From: Azotobacter vinelandii CA
GTDB lineage: Bacteria; Pseudomonadota; Gammaproteobacteria; Pseudomonadales; Pseudomonadaceae
Reading direction: 5' to 3'
DNA: 64,000 nucleotides
Assembly: GCF_000380335.1 (NCBI RefSeq)
Contig: NC_021149.1
Coordinates: forward strand, 2,098,501 to 2,162,500
Below are positions 46,048 to 56,645 of this stretch, one piece after another. The number at the start of each line of letters is the position of its first letter. Position 1 is the stretch's first letter. Made by a program: the position numbers and the translations under genes. The notes under the pieces are model-generated. The model had not been told where the DNA came from and made no database searches. It saw only the letters and a list, made by a program, of their open reading frames with translations.

Positions 46048-47261
46048 CCATCTCCCTGTCCCGGCGCGTGCGCCGCGTATCGCTGTCGGCCAACGCCGCC
46101 GCCAAACTGAAGACCACCACGCTGCGCGAAGCCGGTCGCGACATCCTCGACCTGACCACCGGCGAGCCGGATTTCGATACCCCCGAGCACATCAAGCGGG
46201 CGGCCTGCGCGGCGATCGCCGCCGGCGCCACCAAGTACACGCCGACCGCCGGCGTGCGCGCGCTGCGCGAGGCGGTGCGGCGCAAGCTGGCCGCCGAGAA
46301 CCGCCTGGACTACCCGCTGGCCGGCATCGTGGTCGCCAACGGCGCCAAGCAGATCGTCTTCAACGCCTTCGCCGCGACCCTGGACGAGGGCGACGAGGTG
46401 CTGGTGCCGGTTCCCTACTGGCCGTCGTTCCCGGACATAGTGCGTTTCAACGACGGCACTCCGGTGTTCCTCGAATGCCCGCTGGAGCAGGGCTACAAGC
46501 TGACCCCGGAGCAGTTGGAGGCACACATCGGCCCGCGCACCCGCTGGCTGATCCTCAACAGCCCCGGCAACCCGAGCGGCGCGCTCTACGACGAGGCGGA
46601 ACTGGCGGCCCTGGCCGCCGTGCTGCGCCGCCATCCGCAGGTGCTGATCCTGCTCGACGAGCTGTACGAGCACATCCGTTTCGACGGGCGTCCGCCGCTG
46701 GGGCTGCTGAACGTCGCGCCGGACCTGCAGGCGCGCAGCCTGCTGGTCGGCGGGGTGTCCAAGACCTACGCCATGACCGGCTGGCGGGTCGGCTTCGGCG
46801 CCGCGCCGGAAGCCCTGGCCACGGCGATGACCGTGGTGCAGTCGCAGGCCGCCTCCGGCGCCTCCTCGGTCGGCCAGGCCGCCGCGCTGGCCGCCTTCGC
46901 GGGCGGTCTGGAATTCCTGCCGGCCCAGGTGGCCGCCTACCGCGAGCGGCGCGACCTGCTGGTCGAGGCACTGGCGGCGGTGGACGGGCTGGAGGTGCTG
47001 GCGCCGCAGGGCGGCTTCTTCGTCTTCGTGCGTTGCGTCGGTCTGCTCGGCCGCCGGCGCCCGGACGGCCGGCGCCTGGACGGCGAGGCGGACGTGCTGG
47101 ACTACCTGCTGGAATCCGGCGTGTCCGGGGTCGCCGGCAGCGCCTACGGGCTGTCGCCGTATTTCCGCCTGTCCATCGCCACCGCGACGGACAGCGTCGT
47201 CGAGGCCGGCCGGCGCATCGCCCTGGCCTGCGCGGCGCTGCGCGAGGAGCTGCCGGCATGA
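46044..47261 (+). CDS. PLP-dependent class I aminotransferase
   Basis: This 405-residue fold-type I aminotransferase of the aspartate aminotransferase group carries LTTGEPDFDTPEHIK, ILNSPGNPSGALY, LDELYEH and the PLP lysine in GVSKTYAMTGWRVGFG (Lys240). It should convert the imported amino acid to its 2-oxoacid, on which the two flanking hydroxyacid dehydrogenases could act. ATGA overlap with the preceding gene. Confidence 0.91.
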
Positions 47262-47989
47262 GCTGGCTCGACGCCTTCGTGCAGTGGACGGGTTGGCTGG
47301 GGCTCGATTACCGCTTTCTGCTCGATGCCTACGAGCGCGGCTCCTTCGTCGCCGGCGCCTGGGTCACCCTGCAGTTGTGCCTGTGCACCATGGCCGGCAG
47401 CCTGGCGGTCGGCGTGGCGCTGGCCGCCGCGCTGGTGTCCGGGCGTCCCTGGCTGGCCGGGCCGACCCGGCTGTTCGTCGAGGTCACCCGCAACACGCCG
47501 ACCCTGGTACAGCTCTATTGCGCCTTCCTGGTGCTCAACATGCTGATCAGCGAGGTCATCGGCGGCGCCAATCCGTTCACGCCCTTCGCCTGGGTGGTGA
47601 TCGTCATTTCCCTGCACAAGGGCGTGTTCCACGCCGAAGCCCTGCGCGCCGGCATCGAGGCGGTGCCGCAGGTGACCCTGGAAGCCGCGACCTCGCTGGG
47701 TTTCAGCCGCCGCCAGCGGCTCTGGCGGGTCGAACTGCCGCTGGCGGTGCGCTTCGCCCTGCCGTCGCTGGTCAATAACCTGATCGAACTGGTGAAGATG
47801 ACCGCCCTGGCCTCGGCCATCGCGGTGGGCGATATCACCTACGCCTCGATCCTGATCTGGACCCAGCGCGACAACGTGCTGGAGCTGATGATCCTGATCC
47901 TGCTGTTCTTCGGCCTGCTGAGCTTCGTCGTCAACTGCCTGGGCCGTGGCCTGGAAGCGCGCCTGAGGATGCCCGGCTATGGCCACTGA
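47258..47989 (+). CDS. Polar amino-acid ABC permease 1
   Basis: This 243-residue His/Glu/Gln-type permease starts its transport domain at SFVAGAWVTLQLCLCTMAGSLA. The conserved loop is EAATSLGFSRRQRLWRVELPLA. About five helices. It overlaps both neighbours by a few bases, indicating a tightly coupled operon. Confidence 0.91.
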   Translation: MSWLDAFVQWTGWLGLDYRFLLDAYERGSFVAGAWVTLQLCLCTMAGSLAVGVALAAALVSGRPWLAGPTRLFVEVTRNTPTLVQLYCAFLVLNMLISEVIGGANPFTPFAWVVIVISLHKGVFHAEALRAGIEAVPQVTLEAATSLGFSRRQRLWRVELPLAVRFALPSLVNNLIELVKMTALASAIAVGDITYASILIWTQRDNVLELMILILLFFGLLSFVVNCLGRGLEARLRMPGYGH

Positions 47990-48759
47990 ACTGTCGCTGG
48001 GCAGCCGCGCCGCGCCCGACCGGCTGCGCCGGCATGCCGGCAAAATCCTCGCGCTGGCCGCGCTATTGGTCTGGCTGGCCGCCGGGGCGCCGCCGCGAGA
48101 GGTCTTCGCGCCGCTCTGGGAATGGTCGCCGGCGCTGCTCAAGGGCTTCGCGCTGAACATTCTCATCAGCCTGCTGGCCATCGGCCTGGGCACCCTGCTG
48201 GGGCTCGCGATCGGCGCGCTCAACCTGTCGCCTTTGCGGCTGCTGCGCCTGCCCGGCTGGCTCTGGGTGCAGGCGTTTCGCAACGCGCCTTTGCTGGTGC
48301 TGATCTACTTCACCACCTACGTGTTCCCCTTCGAGATCCGCGTCGCCGGCCATTACCTGCCGTTTCCCGACTGGCTCAAGGTCACCCTCGGCCTGGCCCT
48401 GCCGGCCAGCGCCAACGTCGCCGAGGTGTTTCGCGGCGCGGTCGCCTCGATCCCCGCCACCCAGTGGGAGGCCGCCCGCTCGCTGGGCTTCGGCCGCGGG
48501 CAGATTCTGCGCGCGATCATCCTGCCGCAGTGCTGCAAGCGCATGCTGCCGCCGTGGATGAACCTCTACGCGGTCATCACCATGGGCACCGCGCTGGCGT
48601 CCTTGGTCGGCGTGCACGACCTGATCGACACCGCGCAGATCGCCACCAACACGGTGAACCGGGTCGGTTTCACGGTGCTGATCTACGCCAGCGTGCTGGG
48701 CCTGTTCTTCGCCTACTGCTACCCGATTTCCCGATTCACCCGGTACCTGGAGCGCCGCC

Positions 48760-48773
<14 letters not shown>
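47979..48773 (+). CDS. Polar amino-acid ABC permease 2
   Basis: This 264-residue partner permease has the HisMQ loop EAARSLGFGRGQILRAIILPQ and the start-of-domain LLKGFALNILISLLAIGLGT. It begins 11 bases before the end of permease 1, in another frame. Together they form the heterodimeric membrane channel. Confidence 0.91.
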
Positions 48774-49569
<796 letters not shown>

Positions 49570-49644
49570 GCGAGCGCTTCGAGGATTTCCCCCGACGGCC
49601 CGCGCGGGCCGTCGCCAACCCCACCCAGACAAGGAAACAGCCCA

Positions 49645-50247
49645 ATGAGCAACCAAGAAGTCGGTAAAGCGGTCGCCGCGCTCCTCGAACAGGTGCGCGC
49701 GATCCAGGCGCGCGGCATCGACCGCGAGGCCCTGCGCGAAATCGTCGGCCTGCTGGAGAAGCTGGCCGAGCGCCGCGATTTCTTCAATTTCGCCAGCTTC
49801 CCGCCGCCGGCCGCCAGCGAAGGCAAGACCGCGACCCGCTATCGCCTCAACGACGACGGCGACGACAGCCCGACGCTCTACCTGAACTCCCTGCTGCCGG
49901 GCAAGAAGACCGTCCCGCACAATCACGAGACCTGGGCGATCATCGTCGCGGTCGAAGGCACCGAGTTCAACCGCGTCTATCTGCGCACCGACGACGGCAG
50001 CGACCCGGAATTCGCCAGGTTGCAACTGGAGCGCGAAGTCACCGTGCAGCCCGGTTCGCCGATCGCCTTCCTCGGCGACGACATCCACGACATCCGCGTC
50101 GAGGGTGACCGGCCGACGCTGCACTTCCACCTCTACGGCCGCCCGCTGGAGGCGCTGAGCGGGCGCTACGGCGTGCAGCCCGACGGCAAACTGCAGAACT
50201 ACAACCGCAACCAGATGGAACCCTCTACGCCGGTCGTCTACGCATGA
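49645..50247 (+). CDS. Cysteine-dioxygenase-type cupin (thiol dioxygenase)
   Basis: This 200-residue protein has the cupin iron-binding arrangement VPHNHETWAII (His92, His94) and a third His in FLGDDIHDIR (His148). The tail is TLHFHLYGRPLEAL. It resembles bacterial thiol dioxygenases acting on cysteine or 3-mercaptopropionate, giving a sulfinate. The neighbouring rhodanese and C-S lyase genes support a thiol substrate. A good AAGGAAA ribosome site precedes the ATG. Confidence 0.82.
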   Translation: MSNQEVGKAVAALLEQVRAIQARGIDREALREIVGLLEKLAERRDFFNFASFPPPAASEGKTATRYRLNDDGDDSPTLYLNSLLPGKKTVPHNHETWAIIVAVEGTEFNRVYLRTDDGSDPEFARLQLEREVTVQPGSPIAFLGDDIHDIRVEGDRPTLHFHLYGRPLEALSGRYGVQPDGKLQNYNRNQMEPSTPVVYA

Positions 50248-50885
50248 TCGACCTCTACTACTGGCCGACCGCCAACGGTCTCAAGGCGGCCATCCTGCTG
50301 GAAGAGCTGGGCCTGGAGCATCGCCTGCTGGCGGTGAACATCCGCGCCGGCGAGCAGCAGGACGCGGCCTTCCAGCGGATCAGCGCCAACGGGCGCATCC
50401 CGGCCATCGTCGACCATGCGCCGGCCGGCGGCGGCGGGCCGTTCGCGTTGTTCGAGTCCGGCGCCATCCTCGGCTATCTGGCCGACAAGAGCGGGCGTTT
50501 CCAGGACGACCGCTATCGGGTGCAGGAATGGCTGTTCTGGCAGGCCGGGCACATCACGCCCTACCTCAGCCAGTTGCAGGTGTTCCGCGAGCGGCTGCCG
50601 GAGCCGGTGCCGCGCGCGCTGGAACTGCTCGACCGGGAGGCCGAGCGGCTGTACGGCGTACTGGAGCGGCGCCTGGGCGAGGTGGATTACGTCGCCGGCG
50701 CCTATTCCATCGCCGACATGGCGATCTTCCCCTGGATACAGCCGCGGCGGCAGGGCCGCCGACTGGCCGACTTCCCGCGGATCGGCGCCTGGCGCGAACG
50801 CCTGAAGGCGCGGCCGGCCGTCCAGCGCGCCTATGCCAAAGGGCGCGAACTGGCGCCGACGGAGCGTTCCCTGGCCCTCGAATGA
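50244..50885 (+). CDS. Glutathione S-transferase family protein (YfcG/YghU-like)
   Basis: This 213-residue protein has an N-terminal thioredoxin-like domain beginning IDLYYWPTANGLKAAILLEE. It contains RIPAIVDHAP and FESGAILGYLAD (GSH gamma-glutamyl contact), followed by a helical C-terminal domain with YSIADMAIFPW. It may reduce disulfides or conjugate GSH within the thiol pathway. ATGA overlap with the dioxygenase gene; the stop codon abuts a small inverted-repeat element. Confidence 0.9.
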   Translation: MIDLYYWPTANGLKAAILLEELGLEHRLLAVNIRAGEQQDAAFQRISANGRIPAIVDHAPAGGGGPFALFESGAILGYLADKSGRFQDDRYRVQEWLFWQAGHITPYLSQLQVFRERLPEPVPRALELLDREAERLYGVLERRLGEVDYVAGAYSIADMAIFPWIQPRRQGRRLADFPRIGAWRERLKARPAVQRAYAKGRELAPTERSLALE

Positions 50886-51026
50886 GAACCTGCTCAAAGT
50901 CTCGCGAGCTAAGGCCAGACAAGGCGAAAATGGCTGAGGAAGCGGAGTTTACGTGCTGTAAATGAGCATTTCGAAGCCATTTTCAACGCGGTGTGGCCAA
51001 CGCGCAGCAGACTTTGAATAGGTTCT
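50885..51026. mobile_element. 142-bp MITE-like palindromic element between operon genes
   Basis: Terminal inverted repeats AGAACCTGCTCAAAGTCT (50885-50902) and AGACTTTGAATAGGTTCT (51009-51026) match at 16 of 18 positions. Inner inverted pairs such as GAAAATGGCT/AGCCATTTTC make it strongly foldable. TGA occurs at 50883-50885 and 51026-51028 and could be a 3-bp target duplication, the left one being the stop codon of the transferase gene. It has no coding capacity and presumably was mobilised by an IS elsewhere. Confidence 0.8.
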
Positions 51027-51061
51027 GAGGGTCGTTCTTTTCTTTTGCGGATGAGACTTGC

Positions 51062-52654
51062 ATGAGCCAGACCATAACGCCGCAGCAATTGCAGCAATGG
51101 CTGCACGACGGGCGGGAAATCGCCCTGTTCGATGTACGCGAACACGGACAGTACGGTGCGGCGCACCTCTTCTATGGCGTGTCGCTGCCCTACAGCCGGC
51201 TGGAGCTGGATGCCGTTCGGCTGGCGCCGAATCCGGCGGTACGCCTGGCGATCTACGACGAAACCGGCGGCGAACTGGCCGAGCGCGCCGCCGTACGCCT
51301 GCGGGCGCTGGGCTACCGCCGGGTGCACATCCTCGACGGCGGCGCGCAGGGCTGGCGGGCCGCCGGCTTCGAGCTGTTCGCCGGGGTCAACGTGCCGTCC
51401 AAGGCGTTCGGCGAACGGGTCGAACTGGCTTGCGCCACGCCGCACATCTCGGCGCCCGAACTGGCCGCCCGGCAGGCGCGCGGCGAGCCGCTGCTGGTGC
51501 TGGACGGCCGGCCGTTCGAGGAATACCGCAAGATGAACATTCCCGGCGCCATCTGCTGCCCGAACGGCGAGCTGGGCTACCGGCTGGGCGATCTGGTCGC
51601 CGACGAGCGGACCACCATCGTGATCAACTGCGCCGGGCGCACGCGCAGCATCATCGGCGCGCAGACGCTGATCAACCTAGGCGTGAAGAATCCCGTCTAC
51701 GCGCTGGAGAACGGCACCCAGGGCTGGTTCCTCGCCGATTTGCCGCTGGAGCACGGCAGCACGCGGCGCTACCCGGAGTCGACCGAGCCGGCCGGCCTCG
51801 CCGAACGGCGCGAGGCCGCGCAGCGGCTGGCGGCGCGCGCCGGGGTGGAGGCGTTGGCGGCGCAGCAGGTGGCGGCCTGGGCCGACGACCCCGAGCGCAG
51901 CCTGTTCCTCCTCGATGTGCGCAGCGCCGAGGAATTCGCCGCCGGCAGCCTGGCGGGCGCCCGCCACGCGCCGGGCGGGCAGTTGATCCAGGCGACCGAC
52001 CAGTACGTCGGCGTGCGCGGGGCGCGGATCGTGCTGTTCGACGCCGAGGGCATCCGCGCGCCCATCGTGGCCAGTTGGCTGCGCCAGGCGGGCCATGACG
52101 CCCATGTGCTGGCCGGCGGCCTGGACAGCGGTCTGGCGCTGGCCGGCCGCGTCCCGGCGTTCGAGCTGCCCGCGCTGGCGGAAGCGGATGCCGCGACCCT
52201 CGCGGACGAACTGGCCGGGGATGCCGTGCGGCTGTTCGACCTGCGCCCGAGCATGGCCTACCGCGCCGTGCATATAAAAGGCGCGGACTGGTCGATCCGC
52301 CCGCTGCTGGCCGCCGCCGCGGCCGGCGAAACGCGCCCGCTGCGCCTGCTCGCCGACGACCCGTGGCTCGCGCGACTGGCCGCCCTGGAGTTGCCCGAGG
52401 CGCAACGCGAGACTGTGCGGATCTGCCGCGCCGATCCGGCTGTCTGGCGCGCCGCCGGGCTGGCGCTGGAGGAGGGCGGCGGGCAGCCGCCGGATGCCGA
52501 ATGCATCGATTTCCTGTTCTTCGTCCACGACCGCCACGCCGGCAACAAGGCGGCGGCGCGCCAGTACCTGGCCTGGGAACTGGGTCTGCTGGCGCAGCTC
52601 GACGCGCGCGAACTGGCCGCCTTCCGCCCGCTGGTCGCGGAGGATCGCTCATGA
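51062..52654 (+). CDS. Four-domain rhodanese-like protein with one active cysteine
   Basis: This 530-residue protein is made of four tandem rhodanese modules (about 5-105, 125-235, 250-370, 375-520). Only module 2 keeps the catalytic cysteine loop, CAGRTR at 190-195. The equivalent positions in modules 1 and 3 read YDETGG and FDAEGI, and module 4 has no cysteine loop. It would move sulfane sulfur or act on mercaptopyruvate. It follows the MITE-like element and has a poor Shine-Dalgarno, so expression could be altered by that insertion. Confidence 0.86.
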   Translation: MSQTITPQQLQQWLHDGREIALFDVREHGQYGAAHLFYGVSLPYSRLELDAVRLAPNPAVRLAIYDETGGELAERAAVRLRALGYRRVHILDGGAQGWRAAGFELFAGVNVPSKAFGERVELACATPHISAPELAARQARGEPLLVLDGRPFEEYRKMNIPGAICCPNGELGYRLGDLVADERTTIVINCAGRTRSIIGAQTLINLGVKNPVYALENGTQGWFLADLPLEHGSTRRYPESTEPAGLAERREAAQRLAARAGVEALAAQQVAAWADDPERSLFLLDVRSAEEFAAGSLAGARHAPGGQLIQATDQYVGVRGARIVLFDAEGIRAPIVASWLRQAGHDAHVLAGGLDSGLALAGRVPAFELPALAEADAATLADELAGDAVRLFDLRPSMAYRAVHIKGADWSIRPLLAAAAAGETRPLRLLADDPWLARLAALELPEAQRETVRICRADPAVWRAAGLALEEGGGQPPDAECIDFLFFVHDRHAGNKAAARQYLAWELGLLAQLDARELAAFRPLVAEDRS

Positions 52655-53817
52655 ACGACGATGCGCGTACCCGTCTGGTGCACGCCGCCCGTCCGCCGAA
52701 GGGCCCCGGCGGGCGGCCGGTCAATCCGCCGCTGACGCGCCTGAGCACCGTGCTGTTCGACAGCGTCGGGGAAATGCGGGAAGTCCGCCGGCGCCGCGAC
52801 GGCGAACGCCTGCTGAGCTACGGCGCGCGCGGCAATCCGACCGCCTTCGCCCTGGAGGATCTGGTCAGCGAACTGGAGGGCGGCTACCGCACCAAACTGT
52901 TCCCCACCGGGCTGGCCGCCGCGGCGCAGACGCTGCTCAGCTATCTGCGGCCGGGCGATCAGGTGCTGATCACCGAGTCGGTCTATGCGCCGGTGCGCCG
53001 GGTGGCCAGCGAACTGCTCGAACCCTTCGGCATCGAGGTCGGCTATTTCGCCCCGGACGGCCGGGATCTCGAAGCGCACCTGCAAGCCAACACGCGCATG
53101 GTCTATACCGAAGTGCCCGGCTCGCTGCTCTACGAACTGTGCGACCTGCCGGCCATCGCCGCCCTCTGCCGGCCGCGCGGCATCCTGCTGGCGGTCGACA
53201 ACACCTGGGGCTCCGGCTATCTGTACCGGCCGCTGGCGCTGGGCGCGGACATTTCGGTCATGGCGCTGACCAAGTACCTGGGCGGACACGGCGATGTGGT
53301 CATGGGCAGCGCCTGTACCCGCGAGGAGGTCTGGCAACCGCTGTCGCGGATGAGCGATGCCCTCGGCATCACCGTCAGCCCGGACGACGCCTGGCTGGTG
53401 CTGCGCGGCGCGCGGACGCTGGCGGCGCGTCTGGAGGTACACGAACGCCAGGCGCTGGAGATCGCTCGCTGGCTGCAGCGGCGCCCGGAGGTCGGCCGCG
53501 TCCATCATCCGGCCTTGCCCGAGCACCCAGGCCACGCGCTCTGGCGGCGCGATTTCGCCGGCAGCAACGGGCTGCTGTCGTTCGAGTTCGCCGAGGACGA
53601 TCCAGCGCTGGCCGCCCGTTTCGTCGATGCGCTGCGCCTGTTCGGCATCGGCGCCTCCTGGGGCGGCTACGAGAGCCTGGCGATCCTCGCCGAACTGAGC
53701 GGACGCGGCGCCTTGCCGACGACCGCCAGTTGCATCGTGCGCCTGCATATCGGCCTGGACGACAGCGCTTCCCTGATCGCCGATCTGGAGCAGGCGCTGA
53801 AAGCGGCGGTGGGCTGA
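52651..53817 (+). CDS. Cys/Met-metabolism PLP enzyme (cystathionine beta-lyase-like)
   Basis: This 388-residue fold-type I enzyme has RLLSYGARGNPTAFALEDLV, GLAAAAQTLLSYLRPGDQVL, AVDNTWGSGYLYRPLALGAD and the PLP lysine in VMALTKYLGGHGDVVMG (Lys208). It resembles bacterial cystathionine beta-lyases and should release a thiol, pyruvate and ammonia from a cysteine thioether. GGAGGATC precedes the ATG, which overlaps the rhodanese stop. It is the last gene of the operon. Confidence 0.92.
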   Translation: MNDDARTRLVHAARPPKGPGGRPVNPPLTRLSTVLFDSVGEMREVRRRRDGERLLSYGARGNPTAFALEDLVSELEGGYRTKLFPTGLAAAAQTLLSYLRPGDQVLITESVYAPVRRVASELLEPFGIEVGYFAPDGRDLEAHLQANTRMVYTEVPGSLLYELCDLPAIAALCRPRGILLAVDNTWGSGYLYRPLALGADISVMALTKYLGGHGDVVMGSACTREEVWQPLSRMSDALGITVSPDDAWLVLRGARTLAARLEVHERQALEIARWLQRRPEVGRVHHPALPEHPGHALWRRDFAGSNGLLSFEFAEDDPALAARFVDALRLFGIGASWGGYESLAILAELSGRGALPTTASCIVRLHIGLDDSASLIADLEQALKAAVG

Positions 53818-53840
53818 GGCGCCGGACTTTTGCCGTTCCC

Positions 53841-53927
53841 CCTGTGGGAGCGAATTCATTCGCGACCGGGGTGGGCAGGGAGCTCCGGGCGTTGCCTGAG
53901 TCGCGGATGAATCCGCTTCACACAAGG
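53841..53927. repeat. Inverted pair of Pseudomonas-type REP sequences
   Basis: The unit CTGTGGGAGCGAATTCATTC at 53842-53861 continues GCGA with a GCGAAT/ATTCGC stem. An inverted relative (GCGGAT/ATCCGC stem followed by TTCACACAAGG) lies at 53902-53927. Such pairs are typical extragenic palindromes in Pseudomonas after operons. Confidence 0.75.
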
Positions 53928-53946
53928 ATCGTGGTGGCGTGGCTCA

Positions 53947-54090
53947 GTAGGGGGGATGGCCGAAGCCATCCACCGTGGCGGACAAGCCTGCGGCGTTGTC
54001 CGCCCTACATTGCCGGGTAGATCGGTCAGAGGGTAGGGCAGGTGCAACCCGCCAATTCGGGCGTGGGCCATTGCCATGGCTGGCGGGTTG
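53947..54090. repeat. Two further GTAGGG-type hairpin repeats
   Basis: Unit 53947-54008 starts GTAGGG and ends GTCCGCCCTAC, with stems GGATGG/CCATCC and GGCGGACAA/TTGTCCGCC. Unit 54033-54090 starts GTAGGGCAGG and has CAACCCGCCA (54045-54054) paired with TGGCGGGTTG (54081-54090). They share architecture but not stem sequence with 39685-39774. No gene lies between 53818 and 54125. Confidence 0.65.
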
Positions 54091-54125
54091 TATCGAACGG
54101 CCGCCGAGATTGAAAGAGGCGACGA

Positions 54126-56546
54126 TTAAAAATCCCAGCGAGTCGTCAACATCATATTGCGAGGTTCGCCATAGGTTTTGGTAGCTACGCCGGTCCATAC
54201 CTCTCCGTAATTGGAGTAATAATATTTGTCGAACAGGTTATTGATATTGAGCGTGGCCGAGAGATTGTCGGTGATCTGATACTTGCCCATCAGATTGACC
54301 AACCAGAAGGCTTCCTGACGGTATTGGTGCTCATTACCCAGAACATCGGTACCGTCCCGCCAAGTCGTGCCCTGGTAACTGCCACCGCCGCCGATAGTGA
54401 TTCGGCTAAACCTGCCGGGCAACCGGTAGGTCGTATAGAGCTTGAATTGGTTTTCCGGTTCGAAAGTTGTCAGCTTCTCGTTGGTTTCATCCTCTCGGAT
54501 GACCTGATGGGTAAAGCCCGCCTGGATATTCCAGCCAGGCATCAATTCGCCACTGATCTCCAGTTCGATACCCTTGGTCTTGGCTTTCTTTCCTTCATAC
54601 ATGCTGTAGTTTCGTTCGGCATTCCAGCCTACAAATTCGGCACGATTGTCCTGGCGGATTTCGAAATAAGCCAGGCTGGCATTCAACCGACCATTGAACC
54701 ATTCGCCCTTGAGCCCGCCCTCATAGCTATCGCCTTCGTCCGGATCGAGTACGGCATAGTTTTCATCCCGAGCACTTTGCGGCTGGAATATCTTGGTGTA
54801 GCTGGCATACAGCGAAAAATTGTCGTTCAGGTCGTAGGTGATACCCGCGAAAGGAACCACTTCGCCCGTTTCGCGCATATTGCTGTCGCCACCCCGGCGA
54901 TAATTGGTCACACGGCCGCCCAGAATCACGGCGAGATCATCGGTCAGGCTGAAGCGGCCACTGGCGTAGTAGGCACGTTGGTTGACTCGATCTTCGGTGC
55001 GATAACGGATACCACCCCAGTCCGGTCGCTCTATACGACCATTCCAGTCCCAGAAGTTAATGGTTGTTCTAACAGAGTTGTGTCCTGACCCTTTGAGATG
55101 GTTGTGATATCCACTGACACCTACTGCCAATTCGTGTGTGCGTCCAAATAGTTCGAAAGGACCACGGGCATAGGCTTCCAATGCCTGTGTTCTTATTTTT
55201 GTTCTATATTGGCCAGATTGCAATGTGGCGCTGCCATTGTCAGCACTTGGGATAGACTTAATGCTTCCTAGATTAGCATCATATGCATTTCTCTGGAATG
55301 TGTAGTAAATTCGGCTATTCCAGCCATTATCGAACTCATGATCAAGCTGGGTGAAGAAGGCATGGCTGAACTGCTCTGCGCGCGACCAAGTTGCTCCAGG
55401 ATTGAAGGATCGCGACGTGTTTATTTCATTATTATGGCTATCAAAAACTGGTGTTCCTGCCCAGTTATTACCAGTTGGGATTCTTTTGTCATAGTTGGCT
55501 CCAATGGTCCACAAGGTCTGTGAGGATAGATCTACTTCCAAGATTCCATACAGTGCCCGAGTCTGCTCCTTGAAATGATCCATGAAGGATTGCTGATCCT
55601 GAAATGCTGTCGCGAAACGGCCACGAACACTACCGCTTTCGTTCAAAGGACCACCTACATCCCATTCGGTGCGGTAATTATCCCAGCGACCATATTCGGC
55701 CGTGGCGTGCCCGGAAAATTCATGGGTAGGTTTCTTGCGCACAAGGTTGATAGTGGCACCCGGAGCACCCGCGCCGGTAGTCAGGCCACTGGCTCCTTTG
55801 ATGACCTCGATTCGATCGTACTGGATCATATCGACCGATGTATTGCCCATGTCGGTACCGGTCAAAACCGGAATACCGTCGTATTGAAAGTTCTGGATCT
55901 GGTAACCACGGGCATAGTAATAGGATCGATAGTTATCCGTGCCATGCCGCGTGATACCTGGCGTGTGATCCATCACCTTGTTGATATTGGTGAGATTGAA
56001 GTCGTCCATATGCTGGCGAGTGACGACCGTGACGGTCTGCGGTGTCTCGCGAGGCGTCAGTACCAGTCGGGTAGCGGTCGCGATGGTGCCCGGCGTATAG
56101 GATTTGGTCTGCTCGGTGATGGTGCCGAGCGCGTTGTCTTCCACCCGCATCGCATCCAGGCTCACGACTGCGGAATCTTCCGGAACCTTCTGCAACAGCA
56201 CCGTTCTTTCATCGACGAAGCGGACTTCCAGGCCGCTACCCGCGAGAATCCGGGCGAAACCTTCGGCGATGCCGTAACTGCCGTTCAACCCGTCGCTGTG
56301 CCTGCCCGTGGTCAGGCTGGCATCGAAGGACAGCACCACGCCGGCCTGGCTGGCGTACTGGCCGAGCACCTGCCCGAGCGGGCCACCGGCGACGTCGAAG
56401 CGGCGGCTGGCGTCGTCGGCCCGGGCGGCGGAGCCGGCGGCGAACAGCGGCGCCAGCAGCGCCTGCTGGAATATCAGGGTCGCGCCGAGGATGGCGACGG
56501 CCAGTGGTTTCATGGGGCCCGTGTATCGGGTTCGATCCTGCTGCAT
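54126..56546 (-). CDS. TonB-dependent siderophore receptor with signalling (STN) domain
   Basis: This 806-residue outer-membrane receptor has a signal peptide, then a secretin/TonB short N-terminal domain (about 46-120, RRFDVAGGPLGQVLGQYASQAG). The plug has TVTVVTRQHMDDFNLTNINKVMDHTPGI and RIEVIKGASGLTTGAGAPG. The barrel ends YGEPRNMMLTTRWDF with terminal Phe. The STN domain and adjacent fecR/fecI-like genes indicate cell-surface signalling. The family (FpvA/FhuE/FoxA-like) mostly takes hydroxamate or mixed siderophores; the ligand is not determined. Codons after about residue 105 are visibly less GC-rich than the beginning. GGGAGGAG precedes ATG 56546. Confidence 0.94.
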   Translation of the reverse strand: MQQDRTRYTGPMKPLAVAILGATLIFQQALLAPLFAAGSAARADDASRRFDVAGGPLGQVLGQYASQAGVVLSFDASLTTGRHSDGLNGSYGIAEGFARILAGSGLEVRFVDERTVLLQKVPEDSAVVSLDAMRVEDNALGTITEQTKSYTPGTIATATRLVLTPRETPQTVTVVTRQHMDDFNLTNINKVMDHTPGITRHGTDNYRSYYYARGYQIQNFQYDGIPVLTGTDMGNTSVDMIQYDRIEVIKGASGLTTGAGAPGATINLVRKKPTHEFSGHATAEYGRWDNYRTEWDVGGPLNESGSVRGRFATAFQDQQSFMDHFKEQTRALYGILEVDLSSQTLWTIGANYDKRIPTGNNWAGTPVFDSHNNEINTSRSFNPGATWSRAEQFSHAFFTQLDHEFDNGWNSRIYYTFQRNAYDANLGSIKSIPSADNGSATLQSGQYRTKIRTQALEAYARGPFELFGRTHELAVGVSGYHNHLKGSGHNSVRTTINFWDWNGRIERPDWGGIRYRTEDRVNQRAYYASGRFSLTDDLAVILGGRVTNYRRGGDSNMRETGEVVPFAGITYDLNDNFSLYASYTKIFQPQSARDENYAVLDPDEGDSYEGGLKGEWFNGRLNASLAYFEIRQDNRAEFVGWNAERNYSMYEGKKAKTKGIELEISGELMPGWNIQAGFTHQVIREDETNEKLTTFEPENQFKLYTTYRLPGRFSRITIGGGGSYQGTTWRDGTDVLGNEHQYRQEAFWLVNLMGKYQITDNLSATLNINNLFDKYYYSNYGEVWTGVATKTYGEPRNMMLTTRWDF

Positions 56547-56645
56547 GTTCTCCTCCCGGAGAGACTTTCGTTCTCATTTGCAACAGGGGTCGTATGGGCG
56601 GGGGGAAATCGACAATGGCCGTGAAAGTTTTTTCGGGGCGGCGGG

